Shown in pieces: positions 1-7,542 of a stretch of 64,000 bases of DNA (position 1 is the stretch's first letter; every line of letters begins with the position of its first letter). The DNA is from WVYX01 sp039592335. GTDB lineage: Bacteria; Gemmatimonadota; Gemmatimonadetes; Gemmatimonadales; GWC2-71-9. The stretch lies in NCBI GenBank assembly GCA_039592335.1, contig JBDHBX010000016.1, forward strand, positions 3,418 to 67,417, in the 5' to 3' direction. A model generated the notes under the pieces. The model did not search any database. It worked only from the letters and a program-made list of their open reading frames with translations, and was not told the origin of the DNA. The position numbers were made by a program, and so were the translations under genes.

Positions 1-993
1 CACGAAGATGATCTTCGCCTGGATCGAAACCTGCGGCGTCTGGATGTCGAGCTGCTGCACGAAGTCCACGTCCTCCTGCAGACGGCTGCGGATGTCCGTG
101 ATGATCAGGCTGTTGGTCCCCGTGTCGGCCACCACGCGGCCGCGTTCCGGCGTGAGGATCGTCTCCACAACCGGCACCAGCGACGCCGCGCGGGCGTAGT
201 TCACGGCCACGATCCGCGTCTCGGTGGGCTCGGTGGAGTCACGAGCCAGCAGGGCCGACCGCGAGTCCACCCGAATGATCCCCGGCGGGTCCTCGATCGC
301 GTCGAGTCCCTGCGCTTCGAGCACCACCTGGAACGCGAGGTCCCAGGGCTGGTTGCGGATGTCGGCTGTGACGTAGCCCTCGATGTCCTTGCCGAGGATG
401 ATGCTCTTCCCGGACAGCTCCGCGAACCCGGACATCACGTCGGCGATGGTGGCGGAGTCGAACGACGCCGTCACCGTCGGCTGCTGTGACTGGAACGGGG
501 GTGGCGCAGAGCCCACCGCGCGGGCCACAGCGGGAGCAGGCGTGAAGACCTGACCACCGTCGGCGACCGCGTACTCGGACGGGGCGCTCGAGGACCACGC
601 GGCGAAGCCGCGATCGGCACCCAGCGTAATCCGGATGGCATCGTCCGCATACTCCAGCTGGTAGTCCTTCAACTCATCCAGCTCGAGCACAATGCGGACC
701 ACGTCGGGGCGGAACTGGGCGTAGCGGATGTTCAGGATGCCACCCCGATTCTGCCCGTCGTAGACCAGCTCCTGGGCGTTGAGCTTGGCCCCGAGCACGT
801 CGATGACGAGGCGCGCTGGATTCTGCAGCGTGAAGTCCTGCACGGAGACACTGCCGCGCACATCGATCACGACGTGGGCACGGCCCGCTCCGGGCAGCAC
901 GCTCACCGCGTTGACCTCGCCCGGCCCCGCCGCGCCGGCGCGGGGCGCCACCAGGACGAGCCCGGCGAGCGCGAGTATCAGAGACCGCCTCAT
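1..993 (-). CDS. pilQ: PilQ, type IV pilus secretin (N-terminal part, cut by window edge)
   Basis: Outer-membrane secretin through which the pilus exits. Only the first 331 codons are present; the gate and barrel region lies beyond base 1. Visible are a signal peptide (MRRSLILALAG, likely cleavage after AGA), an AMIN-type peptidoglycan-binding domain (about 25-120), a linker, an STN/N0-like domain (about 160-230; SFDSATIADVMSGFAELSG) and the start of an N1 domain (about 240-330; VADTGTNSLIITD). The ATG at 991-993 overlaps the pilP stop by 4 bp, so it is the last gene of a pilM-N-O-P-Q unit. Assignment is firm from domain order and context. Confidence 0.95.
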   Translation of the reverse strand, partial: MRRSLILALAGLVLVAPRAGAAGPGEVNAVSVLPGAGRAHVVIDVRGSVSVQDFTLQNPARLVIDVLGAKLNAQELVYDGQNRGGILNIRYAQFRPDVVRIVLELDELKDYQLEYADDAIRITLGADRGFAAWSSSAPSEYAVADGGQVFTPAPAVARAVGSAPPPFQSQQPTVTASFDSATIADVMSGFAELSGKSIILGKDIEGYVTADIRNQPWDLAFQVVLEAQGLDAIEDPPGIIRVDSRSALLARDSTEPTETRIVAVNYARAASLVPVVETILTPERGRVVADTGTNSLIITDIRSRLQEDVDFVQQLDIQTPQVSIQAKIIFV

Positions 994-1487
994 GGTAGTT
1001 CCTCCTGCCTGCGGCGCATGGCCAACGTGCGCTGCCGCTCGACGCCGAATTCCTCGATGATCACAAGTACTTCGTGCTGGCGAATCTCCGTGATCCGCAG
1101 CCGACCCACCTCGTCCCCCACACGCACCGTGTACCGCTGACCGACCGTCGTGTCCCGGAGCACGGCTACGCTGCTACTGGGATAGCGCGGGTTGTAGGTG
1201 ATCGAGGTGACCCGGAGGTCCTCCAGCAACGGCCGGACGGCGCCCGACCGCAGCAACGAGATGAACGGGTCGCGTCCCGACCCGCCGTAGGAGTACACCT
1301 CGCGGTTGAGCTCCACTCGGGCCGCCTGCGGGTCCTCGACTTGCTGCAGTTGCGCCCCCGTGTCGGCGAGTGCCGCGGCAGCCGGCTCGGCCTGTGCCGG
1401 CGGCGAGGGGGGTTCCTCCCCACCACACGCGCCCACGGCCAAACCCACGCACGCCAGAATCCAGACCAGCTCCCTATTCTGTTTCAC
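990..1487 (-). CDS. pilP: PilP, T4P inner-membrane lipoprotein
   Basis: A 165-aa periplasmic lipoprotein expected to link the PilN/PilO complex to the PilQ secretin. The N-terminus has a signal sequence with a lipobox-like VGAC (Cys21), then a Pro-rich, low-complexity stretch. The C-terminal half is a beta-rich HR-type domain (GRDPFISLL, then VLRDTTVGQRYTVRVGDEVG) typical of PilP. The start is GTG at 1485-1487. It overlaps the end of pilO by 14 bp and the start of pilQ by 4 bp, implying translational coupling. Confidence 0.9.
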   Translation of the reverse strand: MKQNRELVWILACVGLAVGACGGEEPPSPPAQAEPAAAALADTGAQLQQVEDPQAARVELNREVYSYGGSGRDPFISLLRSGAVRPLLEDLRVTSITYNPRYPSSSVAVLRDTTVGQRYTVRVGDEVGRLRITEIRQHEVLVIIEEFGVERQRTLAMRRRQEELP

Positions 1488-2079
1488 CGCTGCCTCCCGT
1501 GGACGGCGGCTTCACGAACGTCCGCAACTGGAACTGTGCCTGCAGGAGAGCGCCCGTCGTGTCCCCGTACGCGACCTGGGCGGTCAGGGGGGCGATCCCC
1601 AGAGTGAGCTCGTAGGGCACCATGATCCGGGGTAGCGAGGCCACGTCGGCAAGGAACTCGCCGATCTCGTCGTAGTGCCCCACGACACTCATCCGGTAGC
1701 GGTGCCTGTCGAACATGCCCTCAGCCTCGACCGACTGCGGGTTGATTTCCTGGATGTGCACCCCCCGCAGCGTCGCCCGGGATGCGATGTCGTCGATCAG
1801 GCTCGGAACCTCATTCTCCAGTGGAACGAGCAGACGCATGAGCTCCAGACTGGCTTCGTAGTCGGCCACTCGCTGCCGCAGGCTCTCGACGGTGCCCGAT
1901 GCCAGGTCGCGCCGGGCCGATTCCACCGTTGCCCGCAGCGAGTCGATCTCGGTCTCCAGCTGAACGATCTGCTCGGCCTTGGGCGTCCGCCACAGATACC
2001 AGAACCCTCCACCCGCGGCGACGGCGACGATGACGAGCAGCACGAGGAGCTGTTGCCGATCCTTCCGGGAGAGCGCCAT
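1474..2079 (-). CDS. pilO: PilO, T4P alignment-complex protein
   Basis: A 201-aa bitopic inner-membrane protein. A short basic cytoplasmic tail (MALSRKDRQQ) is followed by one TM helix (about 11-28). A coiled coil (about 35-80) and a periplasmic ferredoxin-like domain follow, including VHIQEINPQ and the YRMSVVGHYDEIGEFLADVA segment characteristic of PilO. It pairs with PilN in the inner-membrane alignment complex between platform and secretin. It lies 9 bp downstream of pilN and overlaps pilP. Confidence 0.92.
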   Translation of the reverse strand: MALSRKDRQQLLVLLVIVAVAAGGGFWYLWRTPKAEQIVQLETEIDSLRATVESARRDLASGTVESLRQRVADYEASLELMRLLVPLENEVPSLIDDIASRATLRGVHIQEINPQSVEAEGMFDRHRYRMSVVGHYDEIGEFLADVASLPRIMVPYELTLGIAPLTAQVAYGDTTGALLQAQFQLRTFVKPPSTGGSGETE

Positions 2080-2088
2080 GACTCCTCC

Positions 2089-2769
2089 CTATCTCACCGA
2101 TGCCGAGACCGGAACGGTCCGGATGAAAGACGAGTCCGCCTGTCGGAACGTGGCGGTGATGCTGAACGCGGTGAGCGCCTTGTCGTCTTCCACCACCGTT
2201 CGGTTGGCACCTGGCACGACGTTCGCGAGCCAAGGGGAATTGGCCAGATTCCGAAGGAACCGGGTGTACGCCCCGATGTCGGAGGTGCGCCCGTCGACGA
2301 TGAACTGCACGGGCACCGGTCCGACCGGTGCTCCTTCGGCGGTGACCGCCGGCGCCGCCTGCACGACGTTCAGGCCCACGAGCCAGGTGTAGTCGGGCAG
2401 CGACTTCGTCACCTCCTCCAGCACGTGCGGCCAGATGTAGCGGTCCGAGTCGATCGTGCGGATCTCACCCAGCTCCGTCTCGAGCGAGTCATGCAATCGC
2501 TCCGCGCGTCGTTTCTGAGCGATCATGTTCGAGAACCGACGGGCCTCCTGCCGGGCGCGGGTCGCTTCCTCGTTCAGCCCGGCCATCTCGGCCTGCATCG
2601 TGACGAACAAATAGCCGATACCACCACCCGCCACGATCCACGCCGCCACCGCTCCGATCAGGAGGGGGTCCTTCACCCCCTTGATCAGCTGGCCGATGTT
2701 GGGAAGAGAAATGCCGGCGCCGGCCTTCTTCTTCCTCGGGCCCCCGAGCAGGTTGATCTGAATCCTCAT
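2089..2769 (-). CDS. pilN: PilN, T4P alignment-complex protein
   Basis: A 226-aa protein starting MRIQINLLGGPRKKK. This is the conserved PilN cytoplasmic motif (INLL) that docks in the PilM groove. One TM helix (about 40-58) and a coiled coil (about 60-110) precede a periplasmic ferredoxin-like domain (WLVGLNVVQ, then FIVDGRTSDIGAYTRFLRNL). It sits between pilM and pilO in the standard order. At 226 aa it is slightly longer than many PilN proteins of about 180-200 aa because of an extended linker. Confidence 0.92.
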   Translation of the reverse strand: MRIQINLLGGPRKKKAGAGISLPNIGQLIKGVKDPLLIGAVAAWIVAGGGIGYLFVTMQAEMAGLNEEATRARQEARRFSNMIAQKRRAERLHDSLETELGEIRTIDSDRYIWPHVLEEVTKSLPDYTWLVGLNVVQAAPAVTAEGAPVGPVPVQFIVDGRTSDIGAYTRFLRNLANSPWLANVVPGANRTVVEDDKALTAFSITATFRQADSSFIRTVPVSASVR

Positions 2770-2788
2770 AGTCCTGCTCCTTCGACGC

Positions 2789-3838
2789 TCAGCTCCGCCG
2801 CCTGAGGGCGAGGCCGGTCGCCAGCATCAGCAGCGGCCCCATCTCGTCGGCGTTGAGCGTGTCGAACACGTTGTCCTTCGCGCGCATCCGCTGCAGCGGG
2901 CTGGCCACCTCCACCGGGAGGCGGAGCCGCTCCCCGAGCACGTCGGAGAGCCCTGGAATCCGGGCGCCGCCGCCGCAGCAGTAGACCCGCTGCAGGGGTC
3001 CGGCATCCCGGGCCGCCGTCTGGAGGAAAGCCCCGGCCCGCTCCAGGCCCACGGACATCTCCTCGCCCCGGTTCTTGACATAGGGCTCCAGGTCGGCCGT
3101 GAGCTCGTAGCCCTGGAGCAGATGGTCCGCGTCGTCGGCCGACATCCCGCGCTCCCGCTGGAGGTCCTCACGGAACTTCCGGGTACCCACGCTTAGGTCC
3201 CGGGTCAGGAGCGGAATCCCGTCGAGCAGGATGTTCACGTTGGTCACTTCGTGCCCGATGTTGAGGAGGGCGACGACACCGCCCATCGCCTCCGGATAGT
3301 TCAGCTCGAAGGCGTTGTGGAGAGCGAAGGCGTCCACATCCACGATGGCAGGCTCCAGGCCCGCCTGGATGAGGAGCTGCATCTTGTCCTCCACCAGGTC
3401 TCGCTTGGCCGCCACCAGGAGCACATCCATCTGGAGGCCCTCACCGTCGGGGTCCAGGATCTGGAAGTCCAGCTCCACCGCCTCGATGTCGAACGGCACA
3501 TGCTGCTGGGCCTCCCAGCGGACCACCTCGTAGGCATCGCTCTCCTTCATGCGGTCGACCTGGATCTTCTTGATGATCACGTCGCGGCCGCCCACCGCCG
3601 CCACGACGTGCTTCTGCTTGATGCCGGCGGTCCTGAACAGCCCCTGGATCGCGTCAGCCACGATGTCGGGGTCCATGACCTCGCCTTCGACGATGGCGTC
3701 CGCCAGGACTGGGGCGACCGCCACCCGGCTCAGGACCGGCTCAGACTTCTTGTGGTCGACCTCGACCAGCTTGAGGAGCCCGCTGCCAATGTCCAGGGCG
3801 ACCGTCGATTGTGCACCCCCGAGCCCGAAAATCGCCAT
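2789..3838 (-). CDS. pilM: PilM, actin-like T4P cytoplasmic protein
   Basis: A 349-aa ATP-binding protein of the FtsA/actin fold that recruits PilN. The ATG at 3836-3838 was chosen because MAIFGLGGAQSTVALDIGSG is the family N-terminus; an upstream in-frame start at 3910 would add 24 atypical residues. Actin-like phosphate loops are visible as ALDIGSGLLKLVE (near 14) and VYCCGGGARIPGLSDVL (near 285). First gene of the pilMNOPQ unit, with a candidate sigma-70-type promoter just upstream. Confidence 0.95.
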   Translation of the reverse strand: MAIFGLGGAQSTVALDIGSGLLKLVEVDHKKSEPVLSRVAVAPVLADAIVEGEVMDPDIVADAIQGLFRTAGIKQKHVVAAVGGRDVIIKKIQVDRMKESDAYEVVRWEAQQHVPFDIEAVELDFQILDPDGEGLQMDVLLVAAKRDLVEDKMQLLIQAGLEPAIVDVDAFALHNAFELNYPEAMGGVVALLNIGHEVTNVNILLDGIPLLTRDLSVGTRKFREDLQRERGMSADDADHLLQGYELTADLEPYVKNRGEEMSVGLERAGAFLQTAARDAGPLQRVYCCGGGARIPGLSDVLGERLRLPVEVASPLQRMRAKDNVFDTLNADEMGPLLMLATGLALRRRS

Positions 3839-3881
3839 ATCTGCCGACCAGTAAACGAGATAAGAGACTTGGCGGACGACT

Positions 3882-3910
3882 ACAGTACGACCCACCCCGA
3901 TTTTTGTCAA
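3882..3910 (-). promoter_or_regulatory. Candidate sigma-70-type promoter of pilMNOPQ
   Basis: Reading the minus strand, TTGACA (3905-3910) and TACTGT (3882-3887) are separated by 17 bp. The -35 is perfect and the -10 keeps the important TA...T. Transcription would start near 3875, leaving a leader of about 37 nt before the pilM ATG. It lies in the only real gap between the minor-pilin genes and pilM. No start-site data are available. Confidence 0.5.
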
Positions 3911-3960
3911 GCTCCAACCTACTTTAACCCACCATGATCAAAGCCCCGTCCCACTTTCAC

Positions 3961-5076
3961 TTACGGAATCCGGTACAGGCGCATCCAGCTGCGATCAACG
4001 ATGGGTTCTGGGCCTCCCCGGGCCACCACGGCCCGCCGCACGGCGCAGCTCGAGTAGCCCACCGAGGGGCCCGACAGACCTGATTGCGCGACCACTACGG
4101 TAGCTGCGACCACCCCTCCCCTGAAGTGACCTCCCTCACCGGTTGTGTCAAATTGACCCAGGACCAGAATCGGCCCATAGAACCGAAACCCGCCGGACAC
4201 CACCAAGTCCCCATCCACCACGAGGATCCCCTGACCCCGACCCCCGTGGAGCCGGAGGTCGCCTTCGGCGAAGATCAGGGGGAGGTGATCCCCGCAGACA
4301 CCCCCTGGGCGGTCCGGATCGCCCCAGTTGGAGGGGACACCGTAGCGACACTTTCCGGCCACCTGGCTCGGGCCCGGCGTCCAGCGACCCGGCCCGATGA
4401 CTTTGTCCGCCAGGGCCCGGAGGGTCGCGACCTCGACCCCGGCGATGCGGCCCGGCCGGGTTGGCAGCGTGTCCGCCAGCACCGGCGGGGCACCCATCAC
4501 GCACGCGAGTCCGGAGCAGTCGGCAAGCTCGAGCGGGGCCCCTTCGGGGAGACGGATCCCCGGCCGGGGGGCACCCGGGACCGGGCACGGCCACGCGGGG
4601 GGCGCCTCGTCGAGCCCGCTCACGGAAGCGACCCCCACGAGCCGCACTGGACCGTGCACACGGAGGGCGGCGGTGATCGACAGCTCGAGGGCGCTGAGCC
4701 GGACCAGGAGGCCGACCCGCTGGCGAGCGGCTCGACCCGGGCCCACACCCTCCGATTCAATAAGGAAGAGCAACTCGGAGAGCCGCCGAACGCTGCCCCG
4801 ATGGGACCCCAGGCCGGGGGCGATGCCTGCGAACCCGGCCGCCCCACCCACCTCGAGCCGGTTGTACCCCGCGACCCGCCAGTTCACGATCTGGATCTGA
4901 ATGCCCTCCTCGGCAGCAGCGAGTGCGCGCGTGACGGCCGCGGGGGTGCGCGCCACCCGCAGCTCGGCAAGACCCACGAGCCAAGCCGCCGTCACCAGCA
5001 TCCCGATCACGGAGAGCGCCACGAGGGTGAGGAGCAGTGCCCCACCCCGCTCGTGCCCTGGGGGCCCGCTTCTCAT
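3961..5076 (-). CDS. PilX-like minor pilin-assembly protein with a repetitive beta-rich C-terminal half
   Basis: A 371-aa protein with a PilX-type N-terminus: HERGGALLLTLVALSVIGM, a hydrophobic helix directly after a short basic leader. The true start is the ATG at 5074-5076, which overlaps the pilW-like stop by 4 bp. An open frame extends further upstream but is the shadow of pilW. The C-terminal half has beta-helix-like strands (GILVVDGDLVVSGG, then FRFYGPILVLGQ) similar to those of polymer-forming or adhesin-like minor pilins, and several Cys residues. Probably a tip-complex or pilus-initiation component. Family assignment is by N-terminus and position. Confidence 0.75.
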   Translation of the reverse strand: MRSGPPGHERGGALLLTLVALSVIGMLVTAAWLVGLAELRVARTPAAVTRALAAAEEGIQIQIVNWRVAGYNRLEVGGAAGFAGIAPGLGSHRGSVRRLSELLFLIESEGVGPGRAARQRVGLLVRLSALELSITAALRVHGPVRLVGVASVSGLDEAPPAWPCPVPGAPRPGIRLPEGAPLELADCSGLACVMGAPPVLADTLPTRPGRIAGVEVATLRALADKVIGPGRWTPGPSQVAGKCRYGVPSNWGDPDRPGGVCGDHLPLIFAEGDLRLHGGRGQGILVVDGDLVVSGGFRFYGPILVLGQFDTTGEGGHFRGGVVAATVVVAQSGLSGPSVGYSSCAVRRAVVARGGPEPIVDRSWMRLYRIP

Positions 5077-5954
5077 CGACGCCGGCGGTTGCGGAGGCCG
5101 ATCTCGAGCCACACCGAGTCCCGGAGCGGCCCGGCGCCCAAACCGGCCGGTGCCTGCGCCACGAGCCAGATGTCGATCCGGGAGACCTCGCCGGACCGGG
5201 CAGCCGGTGCCCCGGAGGCCGCTATATAGGAAAGGCGGAACCCGTTCGGGGCGAGCGGACCCAACACCGGCTGGATAGTGCTCCACCCACTCGCCTTGGC
5301 ACGGCCTCGCGCACCCAACCACCAGGTCCCGTCGCCGGCCCGGTAGGCCGCCAGCTGCATCAGCTCGTTGGTGAGGACGGGAGCACCGGCATGCACATCG
5401 AGCAGGCCCCCGCGCGGCGAGATGGCGGCGAGTTCGAGGATCACGCCGGCTGCTCCGTCGGGACATGTCGCCGCCGCTCGGCGGAGGCCCACCAGGTCGG
5501 CGCGCACCCAGTAGTCGTCGTGATCGCTGGTGGGGTCCGCCTGGGCGTAGACCAGCACCGAGTCGCGCCGGGGGTCCGGGGCGCGCATCCCGTATCGTGG
5601 CTCCGCCCCTACGGTGAGCGAGCCCGTGTGCGGACCGGAGACTTGGGGGAGCGCGCAGAGAAAGGATTGGGTGCGAGCCACCTGGAAGGAGACCGCCGCC
5701 GGCTCCGTAGCCACCAGCGCATCCAGCCCGGCCAACTCCAGGGGGAGCATCGTGGCGGCCGCCCGCAGCGTCACCGAAACCGCCACCGCCGCGTGCTGCC
5801 ACTGGTACGCCCGCTGGCCCAGAACCACCAGCGCCAGCACGGCCGACGCCACCAGACCGGTGAGCACCAGGGCAACGAGGAGCTCGACCAGCGTCACTCC
5901 GGCGCCGCCCGGCGCCGGCTCAGCAGACCACGGTCGCCGCGACCGTATCGGCAC
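5073..5954 (-). CDS. PilW-like minor pilin
   Basis: A 293-aa protein with a class III prepilin signal: leader ending GGAG, then VTLVELLVALVLTG, with Glu at position +5 after the predicted PilD cleavage site. A GTG start at 5952-5954 was chosen: AGGGG lies 6 nt upstream and it gives a leader of about 20 residues. The longer GTG start at 6009-6011 has no ribosome-binding site. The start overlaps the end of the pilV-like gene by 35 bp. Expected to be cleaved by prepilin peptidase (not in this window) and to join a minor-pilin priming complex. Confidence 0.8.
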   Translation of the reverse strand: MPIRSRRPWSAEPAPGGAGVTLVELLVALVLTGLVASAVLALVVLGQRAYQWQHAAVAVSVTLRAAATMLPLELAGLDALVATEPAAVSFQVARTQSFLCALPQVSGPHTGSLTVGAEPRYGMRAPDPRRDSVLVYAQADPTSDHDDYWVRADLVGLRRAAATCPDGAAGVILELAAISPRGGLLDVHAGAPVLTNELMQLAAYRAGDGTWWLGARGRAKASGWSTIQPVLGPLAPNGFRLSYIAASGAPAARSGEVSRIDIWLVAQAPAGLGAGPLRDSVWLEIGLRNRRRR

Positions 5955-6279
5955 GCGATCCCCTAACGCCGGGGGCCCCGATCGCGACCAGCACGCGGCG
6001 AGCTGTGCCACCGGCGAGCGGCACGACGGTCCAGCGCGCCTCGAGCGGTCCCTCGGCGGCTACCCCCGAGCCCGGCACCGGGCATGGCTCGCCCCTGAGC
6101 GCCTCCGTGATCCGCCAGCCCAGCACCGTCGCCTGGGTGTGCCGTCTTGCCGCGGCGATCATGCGGGTCGTGTGCGCCGTGGTCCTGCTGATGGCGAGCA
6201 GCCCGAGGCACAGCAGGATGGTCGCGACGAGCACCTCGACGACCGTGAAGCCGCCCTGCTTGGTGGAGGAAGGGGACAT
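5920..6279 (-). CDS. PilV-like minor pilin
   Basis: A 119-aa prepilin-like protein. Leader MSPSSTKQGG is followed by FTVVEVLVATILLCLGLLA, the N-methylation signal with Glu5. It has two Cys in the C-terminal half (EPCPVPG and the terminal VVC) that could form a disulfide. First of the pilV-pilW-pilX-like set, downstream of the tandem pilins and separated from them by a terminator hairpin. Minor-pilin role is inferred from family and order. Confidence 0.8.
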   Translation of the reverse strand: MSPSSTKQGGFTVVEVLVATILLCLGLLAISRTTAHTTRMIAAARRHTQATVLGWRITEALRGEPCPVPGSGVAAEGPLEARWTVVPLAGGTARRVLVAIGAPGVRGSRADTVAATVVC

Positions 6280-6376
6280 GTCGGGGTCAAGCTACGGCAG
6301 CGGTGGCTCTCCCTCCGCCTCAAACGCGCGAACAGAAGCCCGGATTATTGCAGGAGACTCGCCCAGCCCGCGCACG

Positions 6377-6405
6377 AAAAAGGCGACGAGGAGTCCCGTC
6401 GCCTT
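6377..6405 (-). terminator. Rho-independent terminator after the tandem pilins
   Basis: On the minus strand, a 9-bp stem AAGGCGACG/CGTCGCCTT with an 8-nt loop is followed directly by a run of T (AAAA at 6377-6380 on the plus strand). It lies 26 bp past the stop of the second pilin and before the pilV-like gene. It would separate abundant pilin mRNA from minor-pilin mRNA. Confidence 0.75.
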
Positions 6406-6430
6406 GCGTCAGCTCGCCCATGCGGTGCAC

Positions 6431-6823
6431 CTAGTTGCAGGCCACCTCCCCCTCATCAGTCGCCGGCGCGATCGGTGCCGCAGCCGAGCCGTAGAAGATC
6501 GCGCAGACCCTAGCCGGGGAGGCCGAGTGCTTCGCGGTCGCCTGCCAGCCCGCCCCGCTCACGCCCGAGATGGTCACGGTCACGCCCGTGGACGCCTGGT
6601 ACCGCGGCGGCGCCATGTCGGCCTGGGCGGCGTACGTGTAGAAGTCGTGGAGGTATCCCTCCTGCGCCGTGGCCAGGTTCCTCAGGTCCGTCTTCATGGC
6701 GGCGACGTATGCATTCTCTTTTGTGTTCTCGAACTTCGGGATCGCGATGGCAGCGAGTATCCCGATGATTACCACGACGATGAGGAGCTCGATGATCGTG
6801 AACCCTTGCCTGTCGTTCCACAT
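6431..6823 (-). CDS. Type IV pilin, second tandem paralogue
   Basis: A 130-aa pilin. The leader is only six residues (MWNDRQG) before FTIIELLIVVVIIGILAAIA, a textbook major-pilin helix with Glu5. The first 60 residues are close to the neighbouring pilA (KFENTKENAYVAAMKTDLRNL against KFANTKEKAYLASMKADLRNL), but the C-terminal heads diverge. Both keep a C-terminal Cys pair (here RVCAIF and the terminal ACN). It is probably an alternative major subunit or an abundant minor one. A hairpin lies between the two genes and a terminator after this one. Confidence 0.9.
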   Translation of the reverse strand: MWNDRQGFTIIELLIVVVIIGILAAIAIPKFENTKENAYVAAMKTDLRNLATAQEGYLHDFYTYAAQADMAPPRYQASTGVTVTISGVSGAGWQATAKHSASPARVCAIFYGSAAAPIAPATDEGEVACN

Positions 6824-6861
6824 GGGTCGCGTCCTCGCTGGATGCCCAACCCCAGATGAGC

Positions 6862-6896
6862 GTAGGCGGTGAAGGGATCAGGCCTCCACCGCCTAC
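6862..6896 (-). terminator. Stem-loop between the two pilin genes
   Basis: A perfect 10-bp inverted repeat (GTAGGCGGTG/CACCGCCTAC) with a 15-nt loop in the 95-bp gap between pilA and its paralogue. There is no T-run, so it may be an attenuator or an mRNA-stabilising 3' structure that raises the first pilin over the second, rather than a full terminator. Confidence 0.45.
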
Positions 6897-6918
6897 ACCT
6901 ACGACGTCATACCGTTTG

Positions 6919-7302
6919 TTACGGCTGGCAAGCAGGCTCGCCCTCGGCCGCCGTCGCCTTGTACGCGTTCGTGCCGGTACCCACGGCAATCCCGCAATTC
7001 TTGACAGTACCGGTGTGGTCCGCGGTCGCGTCCCACCCGTCACCGGCGTTACCGGTGACCGTGATCGTCACACCCGCAGACTGGTTGAACAACAGGTTCG
7101 CGTCACCGTTGGCCGCATACGTCGTCCAGTCGGCGAAGTAGCTCTCCTGCGCGTTCACCAGGTTGCGCAGGTCGGCCTTCATGGACGCGAGGTAGGCCTT
7201 TTCCTTCGTGTTGGCGAACTTCGGGATCGCGATGGCGGCCAGAATGCCGATAATCACCACGACGATCAGAAGCTCGATCAGGGTGAATCCCTTGCGGTTC
7301 AT
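6919..7302 (-). CDS. pilA: PilA, major type IV pilin
   Basis: A 127-aa major pilin. Leader MNRKG is cleaved before FTLIELLIVVVIIGILAAIA (Glu5). A C-terminal disulfide pair is likely (KNCGIAV and PACQP). The ATG at 7300-7302 is supported by a strong GGAGGTG ribosome-binding site 6 nt upstream; an in-frame start further out would put 18 residues before the short leader. It is the first gene downstream of a sigma-54 element at 7387-7402, consistent with control by PilS/PilR. Called pilA rather than the second copy because of the promoter and the strong Shine-Dalgarno. Confidence 0.93.
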   Translation of the reverse strand: MNRKGFTLIELLIVVVIIGILAAIAIPKFANTKEKAYLASMKADLRNLVNAQESYFADWTTYAANGDANLLFNQSAGVTITVTGNAGDGWDATADHTGTVKNCGIAVGTGTNAYKATAAEGEPACQP

Positions 7303-7386
7303 CAAAACACCTCCGCGGATGGTATTGAGGCAGCAGCCCGTTTTCGCACCCGGCACGCCGGGCGCATGGATCTGCTATATGTTAGT

Positions 7387-7402
7387 GGCAAGCCCCATGC
7401 CA
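7387..7402 (-). promoter_or_regulatory. Sigma-54 (RpoN) promoter of pilA
   Basis: The minus strand reads TGGCATGGGGCTTGCC. This matches the -24/-12 consensus TGGCACG-N4-TTGCA with exact spacing and both invariant dinucleotides (GG and GC). The predicted start is near 7376, giving a leader of about 74 nt to the pilA ATG. A PilR-type sigma-54 activator is encoded at 18531-19913. PilR binding sites upstream were not identified. Confidence 0.72.
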
Positions 7403-7542
7403 CATACACCGACATCACGTAACACGCTACACTGCAAAAACTTAGGGCGACGTGCCCACGGCATTGGGCCGCTTCCCCGAGCCCCGGAGAACCTCAATTT
7501 GCATGGTCCGGGGCCGAACGCAAGTCTGGAACCAGACGCCCC

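Noticed and set aside
4084..5229. 381-codon plus-strand open frame opposite the pilX-like gene
   Set aside because: Antisense shadow in GC-rich DNA: low-complexity Arg/Pro/Ala/Gly composition, no ribosome-binding site, no recognised motif; the minus strand carries a prepilin-type gene.
7481..7514. 8-bp inverted repeat GCCCCGGA/TCCGGGGC after the TMTC-like gene
   Set aside because: Loop of 18 nt and no T-run; too weak to call a terminator, though it may mark the operon end.
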